NCBI GenBank assembly: GCA_011109175.1
Contig: RDEW01000069.1
Location: 40,184 to 104,183 of the forward strand
Reading direction: 5' to 3'
Source: Dicyema japonicum
Taxonomy: Eukaryota; Dicyemida; Rhombozoa; Dicyemidae
DNA: 64,000 nt
Shown here: one piece after another, positions 36,200 to 50,654 of the stretch
Layout of the letters: every line of letters begins with the position of its first letter
How positions within the stretch are numbered: the first letter of the stretch is position 1
The notes under the pieces: generated by a model
Told to the model about the DNA's origin: nothing
What the model saw: the letters and a program-made list of their open reading frames with translations, nothing else
Databases searched by the model: none
Position numbers and translations under genes: made by a program

Positions 36200-38690
36200 G
36201 CAACTGATGGATTTGACTATCCTCAATGACCCGGACCCCGACCCGCAGAAGGGACAGTCCAACATCCCCAGACTTATCTCTCTGCTCTCCTTCTATGGCT
36301 GGATGTATTTCATGGAATGTTCGTTATGGTTTCTCAAGCTACCATAACCCCATTGTGTTGAGACTTAGAAGGCCTATTTGTTCACTGTGTTGTTCTACAA
36401 AGTTCAAAAATTATTTGAAGGTTGAATGGCAAGGTTTCAGGGCGTATGTGGACAATAGTCTCTTGATCTTACTATGGAAAATTGTACAGTAGAGAAGACG
36501 GCCAAGATTTTGTCTGCTATCATTTTAAAGCTGATAAATTATTTATATCTGTCGCCTCTTACAAGAAGTTCAATCCAAGATTATCATCACAAATTGTGTC
36601 ACTCATCAAGAAACTAGATGCACTACCAATAATAAGAGAAACAGGACGCAGTCCAATAACTCCTTTTATTCTATACGTTCACTAGATACCAAATTATCTG
36701 AACTTATCCGAATTAACAACAGACTCAAATGGAGCCGTTTAGTTGGACGAATATGTCACGAAAACTCTTGTGCCACATTTTGGAAAACGCTATCAATGCT
36801 TCGGAACCCACTCGCAAATTTGCAAACAAGATTATGAAGTAATACTTATCGATCAGCAATAAAGTTTTTTCTCGCTCTCCACATGTTGAACGGTGGAGGC
36901 CGAAACAAGAACCGTATTCCACCTTCTTCACTCCAGGCTATTAAATTGCTACGTCTCACTCGTGCTTGTGGTCCCGACGGTATTTGAACTATTTACCTCA
37001 AACACCTCGGACCTCAGGCACGGACCATACTATCAAGACTGTAAAACGACTCTATCAACTATTATACGTTACCTAATATATGGAAGAATTCCCGGATTAC
37101 GCCAATTCTAAAGCCTAGAAAACCAAAAGACTCTTACCTCCCCATCTCAATAACTTGTGTTTTATCTTTCCTGTTCTACAACTACCAGATTTTCTACATG
37201 GTTTCAGGGCATACCGTTATACAAAGAGTCATTTGAATTCTATCTCCCAGTTTATTACTGACGGCTTCAACATGATAACACACTTACGGACGGTATCAAT
37301 CGATATACAGAAAGCCTTTGATTCTGTTCCGAAGAAGCTCCTAACGCAAAAGATTTTTAATTCGAACTTACATCCGAACATCAAGCTATGGTTGAAAAAT
37401 TTCTTAACTGTGCGACGCGAAAGGGTCCGGATTGACAAAACCACTTCAAAATCGAGACTACTTTCCAATGAGGTCCCGCAAGGCTCCCCTTTATCTCCTT
37501 TTCAACCTATTTCTACATGACCTACTACCAATGACTAGGACACTGTTTTTATCCTATGCGGATGACCTAATTATCGCTGAAAGAGATAAATCTCCTTCCG
37601 TGGCTGTAGTAATTTTTCAGTCACATCTTAACCAGATATGTGACTGGCTATCTGCAAATATGTTATGTGTGTCAGCATCTAAATCCCAGTTCACCATTTT
37701 CACTACTGATAAAAAATACAAGGATGGACTCGAACTGTTTTTTGGAGATACTTCTATCTCATCTACGCGGACCCTAAAGATCCTTGGGGTAGTTTTCGAC
37801 TCTCTGATGACGTTCTCGAATCACGTGGAGAAGGTGCTTGCCAAGGGTCTTCGGAAATGGAACAATTTAAAAGAGATCATAAAAAAGAACCCCTTTCCCC
37901 CTGTTGCNGACCTAATTATCGCTGAAAGAGATAAATCTCCTTCCGTGGCTGTAGTAATTTTTCAGTCACACCTTAACCAGATATGTGACTGGCTATCTGC
38001 AAATATGTTATGTGTGTCAGCATCTAAATCCCAGTTCACCATTTTCACTACTGATAAAAGATTTAAGGATGGACTCGAACTGTTTTTTGGAGATACTTCT
38101 ATCTCATCTACGCGGACCCTAAAGATCCTTGGGGTAGTTTTCGACTCTCTGATGACGTTCTCGAATCACGTGGAGGAGGTGCTTGCCAAGGGTCTTCGGA
38201 AATGGAACAATTTAAAAGAGATCATAAAAAAGAACCCCTTTCCCCCTGTTGCTTGCGTCAACACGTCATTGTTCCTACTATTAAATATGTCTGCTCCACC
38301 TAAAGATTCCCTCTTCGAGAATTGATCGTTTGAACTCTCTCAGGAAAAAAGTTATCCACCACACTGACATCTTTATTGGCGTCCTCGTTTCTGTGAGGCG
38401 ATGTTGAAGAATGGCCAGGTTTTCCTACGTTTTTGCAAAAAACTGGGAAACCTATCCAAGGAAAAGGTGGCCCATGCAGAGGAATTTCGGTCGGTTATAA
38501 AAAAAGTGCACGCCGATTGAATTCCTATGCAAAAGGAAGAGAAGGCGCTACCAAAATGCGGTTGGGTCATCAGAAGACCAGGCAAAGAGAGTTCGGATGT
38601 TGTTGGAGGCTGGGATCACCCGATTTGTTAGTTTTGACCTATCTTTTTTGGTGGTCTTGGAGTTAAATAAATAAAAACTGATGGCTGCTC
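36200..38690 (+). mobile_element. Family A retrotransposon, 5'-truncated copy with duplicated block
   Basis: The copy begins in the endonuclease C-terminus (LTILNDPDP near 36213, SPTSPDLSLCSPS near 36245). The linker and RT follow in several frames: CGPDGI near 36970, KAFDSVPKKLLTQKIF near 37310, LSNEVPQGSPLSP-like near 37462 and LSYADDLIIAERD near 37550. The block 37563-37907 is repeated at 37909-38253 on the other side of a single N at 37908, with a few substitutions. The end reads VRMLLEAGIT near 38595, and the tail GGTGGTCTTGGAGTTAAATAAATAA ends near 38680. The usual stop after Ile-Thr is replaced by CGA (Arg) in this copy. Confidence 0.82.
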
Positions 38691-38759
38691 TTATAATTGA
38701 AAACACATTTCCTCTTACGATTCTGCATCGACGAAATAGAGTGGAGCCTGGTTAAGAGC

Positions 38760-39540
38760 ATTACTATGTACTTTACTTGAGACACTATTGGATGACGACG
38801 CGACGAGGATTGGGGCTTCCGTCCGCCTCCGATTGGATGTTCGCACGATCCATCGGTGTAGATGTAGCAGAATGGTCGACGCGAAAGGTCTTCACGCTCT
38901 CTCCTGCCGGAGGAGTGCTGGAAGGAGTCCTAGACACGCCTCAATCAATGGAGTCATTGCTTGGGGACTTGAGGCTACCGGATATCCTGTCCAACTGAAG
39001 CTGCTTGGAATTGCTCAAGCCAACCGAAGACCGGATGGAACCACTCTCTTCCTATTGGAGAGTGGTAAATATTTTGCCTGGGACGCCGCCTGTGTCGATA
39101 CCCTCTCTCCCTCCAATTTCTCAACGACAGCAACTGACCTAGGCTCAGCTTCGGAGAAGGCTGAGACCCTAAATAAAAAAAATACGCATGTCTTGGAAGA
39201 CAATTCATCTTCGAACCAGTGACAGTCGAAACGACAGGAATAATTGGAAGCAGGTCACTGACCTTTCTAAACATAATCGGCTCGCTTCATCGCGAAGAAG
39301 AAAAACGATAAAAGAGAAAGGAGCTGGCTCATTAAGCGCATTTCCTTGCAAATCGTAAGGGGAAATGCGTTTTCAATTATGAGAACATATTTTAATGATT
39401 TTATTTTCTTGGGCAGATGGATGATCTTCTCGGCTTTGCATATATTCGGTGTCTTCTGCCAATCCAGTTTCTCAAGTGAGCAAGGAAAAGGTAAGACTCA
39501 ACGTTGCCAGGGTAAAGAAGAAGCAACGTTATACTGATAG
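38760..39540 (+). mobile_element. Family C retrotransposon, C-terminal fragment
   Basis: The frame at 38788-39222 shows the knuckle and endonuclease-like block best of all copies: IHRCRCSRMVDAKGLHALSC, then GRSPRHASINGVI, NRRPDGTTLF and YFAWDAACVDTLSPS. Across a frameshift the C-terminal part continues (HVLEDNSFFEPV-like, ETTGIIGSRS) to about 39330 and may run to 39440. No RT is present, so it is 5'-truncated. Confidence 0.72.
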
Positions 39541-41389
39541 ATTTCCCAATTGGATTTGATAAGATACAATGTGAATAGCTTCGGAAACCAATAATCAAAT
39601 GATATAATTGTCAACGCACTTGGTGTCATAGATTTCTCTGTTTTGCTGGTCCACACGACTTGAAAGACTACATTCATAATGCGACTGATATAATGGTCTG
39701 CATCAAATGCGAGTTACGGTAGATGTCCTTTAGCAATGAACCCAAACCGCAAAGATCATAAAAGGAAAGTGTAGGCGAAAACAGGGATGACTCTGAACAA
39801 AGGAGGACGGACTGACTCCTAAAATACACTTGAGAATACGAATGAGATAGTTACATATATCAGAAGGGTGAAGGTCTTAATCAACAGAGAAGAGAATCAG
39901 ATCCATGAGACTCTGTTGACCAAAGTCTAATGGAGCTGAAATCAAATTATCTTTAGTTTCTCACGAATATAAGGAATATTAGTAATAATAACATATCACA
40001 TTAATTGAGTTACACGATGATAGAATCCTGAAAATAGCCAATTAGGGCTATAAGAGTAGTTCCAATTAATAAACCAGCTGATTCGGTTATGATAACTTTG
40101 ATTACTGTTTCCTTGAAATCAGCTGAATTAACGAATAGTTGGGAACGTAACTTTTTGAGTTCAATGACCTTAAACGTGTTGTTACAATAAAACCNATTTG
40201 CTTATTGATACAAAAGGTGATAATCTGAGACTATTCATTCTCCATTCCAATGTCTTTATTGCCTATAATGTAAGTCTTAGAAAACCACTTGTAACCTGTC
40301 ACCAATAATACCACTATAAATTCATACCTCTGTTAATTTCTTACTAAAGATCTAGGTTCGGTTTCCCACGTTGTCTATTTGGTCGAAGGTTTCCTTCTTT
40401 TTTCTGTATTTTTCTTCTTTCGTTCTTAGTAGAGTGATATCATNAATCTGAGACTATTCATTCTCCATTCCAATGTCTTTATTGCCTATAATGTAAGTCT
40501 TAGAAAACCACTTGTAACCTGTCACCAATAATACCACTATAAATTCATACCTCTGTTAATTTCTTACTAAAGATCTAGGTTCGGTTTCCCACATAGTCTA
40601 TTTGGTCGAAGGTTTCCTTCTTTTTTCTGTATTTTTCTTCTTTCGTTCTTAGTAGAGCGACATCATGTGATTTACTCGTGTTAGCTGACCCCAAGTACCA
40701 TGATAGCATTAAAAAAAGTCATTTTTCTTTTCCACTCTATTAAAGGGGTTCCCATAACTGCTAAAAATTTTCCGTTGGTTGTGAATAAACTTGTATGTGA
40801 TATTGTAAGGAATTTCTGCTTATGTGACCGTTGTAATTGAATTCATTTAACTAGTTGTTGACCAATATCACTCGGTACATGAGTGATAATAATAAAACAT
40901 GACATATATGCATTAAATATGGAAAAAACTTGGCAATCGTAGTTTTTTAGTTATGGCATGACTTTAATACTAACTGATACCTTCAAAAAAGGCTAGTTTT
41001 TTGGTTATGCCATGACTTTAATACTAACTGATACCTTCAAAAAAGGCAAAATTAAACTAGATGAGAACAACGTTTACCAAATCATCATTCTTAGTTGTGC
41101 TAATATAGATTATTCTAAAAAAGAACTTATTTAATAAAAAAAGTTCATAATAGTTTTGGGATGAACTCTACAAATAGCACTATGCTTACTACAACCGAGT
41201 TTGATAATTCTAAATTTACTTGTTTACGCGTTCTCTTTTTCTTTTCGTTCAAAGATTAACCTAAATTCTAACTATACTTATAAATCTTCGTATTCCAATG
41301 GTTGGAAGGAAAAATGGCAAGGTTGGCGGAAATATCAAAAATCTTATTCGAGATTTCAAAAACCGCACTAAAGTATCTGAAACATATCT
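39541..41389. repeat. Intergenic with an allele-like duplication (40214-40667) and a 54-bp tandem pair (40941-41048)
   Basis: No gene is recognised. About 225 bp beginning AATCTGAGACTATTCATTCT (near 40215) recurs directly after a single N at 40444, with small differences such as CACGTTGTC against CACATAGTC. Another single N is at 40195. Near 40941 and 40995 a 54-bp unit (AGTTTTTT(A/G)GTTATG...) is present twice. Confidence 0.7.
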
Positions 41390-42750
41390 TCAAAGATAAC
41401 TATGTTTTTTTTGATTTCTTGGGGAGAATGTCTGGATAGAAGTCGGTTGCCAAATCATACCGTTTCGTATTATGTCGTGAGCGCGGAGCGCACATATCGT
41501 ATTTTTTAAAAATTTATAGATATTTCTAATCTCTCGAAGATTTGGAAATTTTTTTAATAAATTTCCAGCTGCTGACATTACGGAGTAAGCTTTTCCGTGG
41601 ACAACTGCAATCCCAAATCGTTGCCTCAGCCAGACCGCTTCCCGCACGCCTTTCTAACGATGGACCAATTTACTTTGATTTCCTTCAGAAAAGAGGCTGT
41701 ATTACTTCCGACCGCACCAGACGTTTCAATTGCCACCGGTACAAAACGAAAGCGATCTCCAATTTCGCCATATTTTTTAATCTTGATTTTCTCGGCCTGA
41801 TCGGCTGCCGATCCAGCAGACTGCGCCGAGCTGAGCATCATCGAGTTCTAGAAGGAATCCACAACAGTGCAGTCCCATACGAGCGATTTTCTCTCAGTGA
41901 ACAAAAAGATTGTTAATCCATCCGGTCTTTTCCCGTCTCCGCGGTCCAATCCCATGGGCTCCAGTATTGCCGGGAAGCCTGCAGCTCAAAGAGCAAGCAT
42001 GACAATGTTGTTCATAACAGCGTGGCGGGGTGCTCTGGTTGCACTCCTTTTACACGAAAGCGTATGCAGCACTTTGGTATCTACGATCCCTGCACAACGG
42101 CATTGGTGTTCGACGCAAGCATCAACTTCCAGGCGTTGTACGATCCCAATCCGAATACAGTCATCGTCCAAAAGGGTTCCCAGGGTGCAACAAGGGAGTG
42201 CATCCAGTTATGCTCCGCTCCCATGGTTGGCGGCGGACACGAGGCATGCAAGACGATGCTGGTTGGCCTCAGACTTTAGCACGTAGAAGATATTCTTGGA
42301 GTAGATATCATCCCAGTCACGTTGCCTCGAAAGACACCATTTACGACGAGCTTCGTCAAAAACTATTTCCCAAGAAAGTGTGGTTGGAAAATCTTGGACC
42401 AAAAGGCTTCCATTTGATAGCGATGACGCATATGCTGGAAAGGCGATTTCCAGCGCCGACCTGAAACCCGTACCTCCGAGGCGTTTAGGAAGCTTGCATT
42501 GGTTCCAACTCGGCACATCAAAGTGGATGTTAAGAAGCAATTCAGCTGATTTTCTCAATGTCCTATCCAGTGACAGGAGGATGTCACGATGTTTGAAGCA
42601 GGGAGAACATCGGAGAGCATATAGAAGATTGGGCAAGTCGATACTGTTCTTCAAGAGAAAGAACGCTGTATGGGCATCGAGTAAGGAGAGTTTCTCAGTG
42701 ACTCTAGAGAGTTCATCCTCTTTTGTTACTAGATGGCTCCGCAGTTTTTT
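41390..42750 (-). mobile_element. Family C retrotransposon, RT C-terminus through knuckle and C-terminal domain
   Basis: Read on the minus strand from about 42750: a region after the RT (PSWNQCKLPKRLGGTGFRSA near 42480), a SANQHRLACLVSA-like segment near 42240, the knuckle HQCRCAGIVDTKVLHTLSC and APRHAVMNNI near 42000-42100, then DRFRFVPVAIETSGAVGSN near 41720 and a terminal RFGIAVVHGKAYSVMS near 41590. Frames shift several times. The neighbouring Tigger element begins within a few bases of its 5' side. Confidence 0.75.
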
Positions 42751-42754
42751 TTAG

Positions 42755-43930
42755 TCAAGTGGGCACCCAAGAAAATATGTCCACTCCCTGTGTACGACGG
42801 TAATTTCAGGTAGTACCGAGTTGAAAGACTCGACCACGTTGATAAAATCACTCTCCGAGTATGTGATATTTATTTCTTCCTCATTAGCAAGTTTTTCTAG
42901 TTCTTTTTTGTACACATCCAAAACAGGATCTTGCATTATATCTTCATTGGCATATGAATCAAAACTTTTTATTGTCCCTGTCTTTTTGAAACAATTTATT
43001 TGCATCCATTGGTTGAAAATGAGCAGATGTGTTTTTTGCAAGGAATAAAATTTCACTGTTTTCAAAAAATGTCGTTAAAACGAGGCTTAGAGTTTTCAAA
43101 AAATTTCGTCATTATCAATGAGTAAAAAAACTTTTTTCCATTGAATTTTAATTCATCACTAAGATGTCTGATGGAAACTTCAAAAAGTTCTGCTGTCATC
43201 TTTTATTTGCGTACTACGATATTTTTCAAAATCGAAACCTTTTAAACATCTTGGTCTTTTACTATGCCCAACAACAAAAGGTTCAATTTTTAATGTTCCA
43301 GTTGCATTAGCACAAAGAGCTATAGTGATCCTCATTTTTGATTGCTTAATGCCTTTTCTATCTTGATATGAAATCGTTCTCGAAGGGAAAGATTGAAAAA
43401 ATTCCACTTTCATCCATGTTTAGCAATACTTCAGGGTCAATTTCTTTTAACTTGTCAATTATATTTTGTCTATTGAAATTAATTTCATCTTGTGTTAAGC
43501 TGTTATCTTTTCCATGAAGAACTTTTAGATTAAGATTAAATCTTCCTTTAAAACTGTGTAGCCTTTGCTAAATTCAAGATCGTTGATTCCTAACTTTTCA
43601 CCAAATATTTTAGCTTTTGAAATGATGATATCTTCAGTAATAAAGCCATTGATTGCATCCATTCTTGAAATCCATTCAACAAGGGAATTATCAAGTTGAT
43701 GATGTTTACCAGCTGGCTGTCTTGACTTGTTTTCCCATTTTTCACGATTTTTAAGAATTTCTGAAAGTGTTGAAATTCCCAAATAAAAGTTCTTTTTTAT
43801 TTCACAGATATTCTCTGAGAGTCATTTTTGATGTATTTTTTATTCCACAAATCTTTCTTTTCTGAGCAAAGAAATTTCAGTCCTCTTTCTAACCATTTGG
43901 TACTTATTATTATTGCACTTTCACGAAAGC
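42755..43930 (-). mobile_element. Tigger/pogo (CENP-B-like) DDE transposon, decayed
   Basis: On the minus strand the 5' part encodes a helix-turn-helix region (STLSEILKNREKWENKS near 43760), then a CENP-B-type segment (NSLVEWISRMDAINGFIT near 43680, GEKLGINDLEFSKGY near 43600). The DDE core follows with FFQSFPSRTISYQDRKGIKQ near 43400, MRITIALCANATGTLKIEPF and VGHSKRPRCL. The C-terminal acidic stretch (DPVLDVYKKELEKLANEEE, DFINVVESFNSV) is at 42830-42940. The frame is broken at least three times. No terminal repeats were identified. Confidence 0.8.
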
Positions 43931-43962
43931 CACAATGTTTATAGCCCCCCCATGTGCAACAC

Positions 43963-45030
43963 TCAAAGAAACAATGTTAGTCTTTTCCATCTTCTTTCGT
44001 CCAAGTCGTCTCCCGTTTTTAGATTTTTTCTCACACGATTTAGATCTTTGTTTAAGGCAGTCGGAAGTGTCGATCTAGGTCGTCCGCGGAAGGGTTTGTC
44101 GCAACTGTCAAAGTAATCTTCCATCGATTTGTTAGCGGGTGCGTCCGGGTTCATTCTTAGTACATGCCCAAATAGCCTCCACCGGGCGTCTATCACATCC
44201 TTGCTGATGTGTGAACACATACACTTGTTGTAGATAACAGTGGTTGATATTCTACGTGGACACTCCATTCTGAGTAAGCTTCTTAGTTGCCTTCTATGGA
44301 ACGAATCCAGTTTCAATAGTTCGTTGAAGGAACTTCCCCATATCCCAGCGTTGTACAGTAGGATCGGTTTCATAAACGCGTTGTAAAGCCTGCATCTGAT
44401 GTCAATTCCAAGTCCTTTGGCTCTTAGCCATCCTTTCTTCAGTTTAGCCAGTGTTTTCCTAATTAGTAAATCTTCAGCGTCTCCTACTAGAGAGCCGAGC
44501 TTATTAGTACGTCTTCATCTTTCATGAGTAACATCGTCTTCTCTTTTGATTTCCGAAATTTCTGTTTTGTTAATATTTAAGCCGAGAAACCATTTCTCAA
44601 GCTCCGCAGGTGCATTTTCTAGTAGGTGTTGGAGTGCGGTCACGTCCCGTGATACGAAATCCACATCATCCCCATAAGATGTCTCTTTATGTCTCCTATA
44701 TAGCATTTGCGGAGGTCGCGGAGTGCAGATTCAAGGTATATGGTGAATAGTAAAGGGGAGAGGGAATCACCCTGGGGTGTCCCAATCGTTGTTTTGAAAC
44801 TGCGGGAAGTTGCTCCTTCTGTCCTCACAGATAGTCTTGTGTTCGCAAGTAGTAGTCTGATTATCCTAACCGAGGATTCATCCAATATTTGCTCAAGCAC
44901 ATTCATCAGTTTCTGTTTGTTTATTGAGTCGAAAGCTTTGGAGAGATCTATTCCCAACATTGGTATAAATATTATGGCTTTAGTGAAAAAGCTGTTATTA
45001 TTACAGGAACACAATCTCATCCATAAGAAA
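43963..45030 (-). mobile_element. Family B non-LTR retrotransposon, RT and C-terminus
   Basis: From about 45020 on the minus strand: DLSKAFDSINKQKLMNVLEQ, then RLLLANTRLSVRTEGATSRS, the RT box TIGTPQGDSLSPLLFTIYLE near 44770, a GDDVDFVSRD segment near 44670 with Gly in place of the usual Ala of YADD, and GLNINKTEI near 44570. The 3' part (43963-44373) has LYNAGIWGSS, a LFGHVLRMNPDAPANKS block and DDLDERRWKRLTLF. Frameshifts separate the parts. This is the best family B RT in the window. Confidence 0.8.
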
Positions 45031-45034
45031 ACTA

Positions 45035-45320
45035 TCGAACATAAGCCTTTTGACTTCCAAGAAAATTACTTACAAAAAAGATCTTTGTCTCAAATATTTT
45101 AAACAAATTGTAAAATATGGATTGCAAATTTCCTAACGGACGAAGAGGAAGGGTAGTTTAACGTTCTATAAAATCTGTTACTAAGTTTCTGTCAAACGGA
45201 GTCCCACAGGAATCAGCCCTGTCACCCGTTTTGTTCAACCTCTTCCTGAACGATTTGCCCACCCATACACTTTGGATATAATATTCGCATTTTCCGAGGA
45301 GCCATATCAGTTATAGCTCA
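45035..45320 (+). mobile_element. Family A retrotransposon, RT fragment
   Basis: A KPFDFQENYLQKR remnant near 45044 (from KAFDSVPRKLLTQK), then WIANFLT near 45119, FLSNGVPQESALSPVLFNLF near 45187 and LNDLPTH. It lies head to head with the family B copy. No ends were identified. Confidence 0.65.
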
Positions 45321-45544
45321 CCTCAGACAGAACACACTTTGATTTCTGTAAGCTGTAGCTATTTGTTATCCGCCTTCTAATCTTCAGAATATTATTTCTA
45401 AGGTGCCGTATATCTGAAGCATTTGTTTACTTAATACCTATTTATGTAAAAGGGGAATAAATAATAATTTATAGCCACTATTCCAGTATTATAAGAAAAT
45501 GATTGCAAAACAATAAAATCATGTAATTTATTAAAAGCCAAAAT

Positions 45545-47864
<2,320 letters not shown>

Positions 47865-48070
47865 TTTGGTAAGTAGCCTGTATTTAATTCCATGGGAGAG
47901 ACGTTGCTGTAAGGCAAGTCTGAGTGGTGACTTCAAATGTTTTAATATATTAGTAATCTAGTTATTATGGTTATATGTAATGATTAAGGTATTATTTGTG
48001 TTACCATATGTCACAATGATTCGTTATTTTTTAAATTTAACTGTTATTATATTTATTAGAATATGTAAAA
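47865..48070. other. Upstream flank of the AFG3L2-like gene
   Basis: On the minus strand the frame of the chosen start stays open upstream to about 47956 without an ATG. It encodes a stretch rich in Leu, Arg, Lys and Ser with no acidic residues, such as KHLKSPLRLALQQRLSHG, which would suit a mitochondrial presequence. Confidence 0.4.
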
Positions 48071-49370
48071 TTGTGTAAATTATCATTAATGGAGTTTCTA
48101 GTTCCCCTATTAGTTAATTTCTTCGTCCACCATCATTGGATGAGTACAATTCTTGTTGTACCGTTCCTTCCCTTCAGTTCCTCTCAACATTGCTTCAGAA
48201 AGTTCTATTCAATGTCCACCCACCTTACTTCTCTCAATCAATTTATCCTTGATGGCTTCAACTCAAGTCCTCGTCACCTCAAAACCATCGTCTGCTCTGT
48301 GGATCTGCGTAAAGCCTTTGACTCTGTCTCCAGGAAAATCTTAACCAGGAAATTATTTGGACTCTCCATTAACCCCAATCTAAAACTCTGGCTTTCGAAT
48401 TTCCTCAGCGGAAGAAGGGCCCGGGTTTGTATGGATGGGACCAAATCACTTTCGAGACTACTTCCCAATGGTGTTCCGCAAGGCTCTCCTTTGTCCCCCG
48501 CCTTATTCAACCTTTTTATGTCCGATTTGCCACGATCAGTTGATAAAGACGATCTTCTCCTCTCCTATGCTGATGACATTCTAATTGGATCCCGTGACCA
48601 GGATCTCCTAAAAGCCTCAGAAAGAGTTAAAAAACAACTGCACGTGATTCAAAATTGGTTAATCTCCAACAGACTTGATATATCTCCTGAGAAGTCCTCC
48701 ACATCACTATTTACTTCAGAGAAACGTCTTGGAAAAATGACCGTTGACTTATTTATCAACCAAACTAAAATACCTTTTACGAAGAAATTGAAAATCTTAG
48801 GAATCGCCTTTGACACGCACATGACCTTCTCCCCTCATGTCGAATATATCTCCGGAACCTGCTCAAGAAAGCTTGGTTTGATCAAATCTATTTTTGGTGG
48901 CATCAGAACCCCTTTCCCAGCATTGAAACTACTACATAAACAATTCATTGAGCCATCTATCAGCTACGCCTGTGCGTTTTGGGGAATCAACCTATCCTGG
49001 ACGAACAAACAGAAAATCATTGATATTCAGTCCCTATCAGCTACAACTATCGGCAAGCTCATGAGAACAGTCAGTCTCACACCCACCTCTCTGGAAGACC
49101 TTATCGGACAAAATGGGAAGGGATTCACTGCTCTGTGCCGAAAATCCAACTTCCTACAATGCTCTAATGGATTGGGTCTTACTAGAAGACTTTACATCAC
49201 CCCTCTTGTATTTCTTTCAAAACCCTCCCGTCCTCAGATAAGCTGTGTTGGATCTCGGAAGGTCCACCGGAAAAGATGAGAGACCTGATGGAGGCGGCCG
49301 GGATCACCTAATTAGTTTAATACAATTAAATTAACTATTGGTGTTCTTGGATTAAATAATAAAAAAAGTC
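48071..49370 (+). mobile_element. Family A retrotransposon, best-preserved RT
   Basis: An uninterrupted 402-codon frame covers the RT: LNQFILDGFNSSPRHLKT, VDLRKAFDSVSRKILTRKLF near 48300, LPNGVPQGSPLSPALFNLFM near 48460, an intact LLSYADDILIGSRD near 48560, NRLDISPEKSSTSLFTSEKR, KILGIAFDTHMTFSPHV and YACAFWGINLSW. The first residues before about 48150 look like replaced sequence. The last part shifts frame and ends RDLMEAAGIT and stop near 49310, then the shared tail GGTGTTCTTGGATTAAATAATAA. The endonuclease is missing, so the copy is 5'-truncated. It is probably the youngest family A copy here. Confidence 0.85.
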
Positions 49371-49439
49371 TTAAAAATCATATTTCTGTTCCTCCTCTTT
49401 CTTCCTATTAGTGGTGTCATGTGATACACCTGTAAAGGT

Positions 49440-49645
49440 GGCGCCCAATGCCTGGCTGGCACGAAAAAGGATCTCTCCCCCACTCCACTGGAGGGGTTTC
49501 CACAACTGCAAGTATAGATGTCTTTTACCCTTTATGTTGATTCTAGATGGACTCTGTTTCTGTATGGAAACTTGATACACTTAATTAGTTGTTTACTTTA
49601 ACTTCTTTCTCGGTGTATCCGGGGTTAATAAATAAATTAAATAGG
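49440..49645 (+). repeat. Dispersed repeat, 3'-tail-like; second copy at 58587-58755
   Basis: The stretch from about 49476 (CCCCCACTCCACTGGAGGGG) to 49640 matches 58587-58753 with few differences. The end of both copies (ACACTTAATTAGTTG, TTTCTCGGTG, GTTAATAAATAAATTAA) resembles the family A tail in layout, with GATACACTTAATTAG in place of GGATCACTTAATTAG. It is likely the 3' end of a related LINE or of a SINE that borrowed such an end. Confidence 0.65.
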
Positions 49646-50654
49646 GGGGATTCTCTGCCATTTTATTTATGAGATGTCCAAACGCCACCACTTGAACGAC
49701 ATTAGTTAACTGGTGATTGGACTGAAATAACTTTTATGGTACAGTCATTGTTAGAGAGAAAATTTAGTTAACTCAGAATACACCAAGAAATAAGTTAACG
49801 GTAAACAACAGATTAAGTGTATTCAGCTTCCACTGTCACACAAGCAGATTCCTTCAAAGTCACACGAGTCCATTCGGAACCAGCATAAAAAATAAAAGAC
49901 GTCCATTCATTGTAGTAGTAGAGAGCAAATGACCCTGTTTCGTAATAGCCTGGCACTGGGCGACACCTGAGACAGCTGGATGACGTCACTCTAGTAAGAA
50001 AGGGAAGAGGAAGAACTGCCAAAAAAACTGAAACCTTCAACTAATTAGCAAAATAGCACCACATGGTGTCACATGGCAAATTTAAAGTTGAGTTTTACAT
50101 AACAAAAAATAACTTTAAAGAAATTAATTGATAATTATGCCTAAAGCACTCGGTAATTTTCCTCCATGTCTAATAGTTATAAATTTGTAATAACTTTTCA
50201 GTGTTTGATGTGATTTTTGTCTCTCTGGATGGTGAGCGAGATTAGCTCAAATAGCCAACAGCGCTTACGGGTATCTCCTGTTCGCGAGAAATGCGATACC
50301 TTAGACCAGGAATGTCAAACATGCGGTCCTTTGCTAGCAAAAGTGCGGCCGGAACAAATGATTGTTATAGTCGACAATATTAGGGCGAACCGTGTCGTTA
50401 AAATGAGACCACTAGAAAAAGGAAGTAAATTTCTGTCAAATCGAAAGGCCATGGTTACGAGCGTTCTACGTGGTCAGAAGACGTTCATATGCTTAAACTC
50501 TACGCTCGCCATTATATACGAACGTTCTCACAACAATGAAACTGTCCTAAAAGGTGTGTTCTTCCACGTATTTAACGGAGCCCTGGGCGCTTACGTCCAT
50601 AATTATTATTATTATTATTATAAGCAACTACATAGAATCATATAAACTATAATT
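49646..50654. other. Intergenic; possible hAT-end remnant near 50306
   Basis: A plus-strand frame at 50217-50645 has no family I know. The bases near 50306 (GACCAGGAATGTCAAACATG) and the GCGGCC soon after resemble hAT-type terminal sequence (CAGGGGTGTCAAAC...). A run of TTATTATTATTATTATTA lies at about 50602. Confidence 0.3.
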
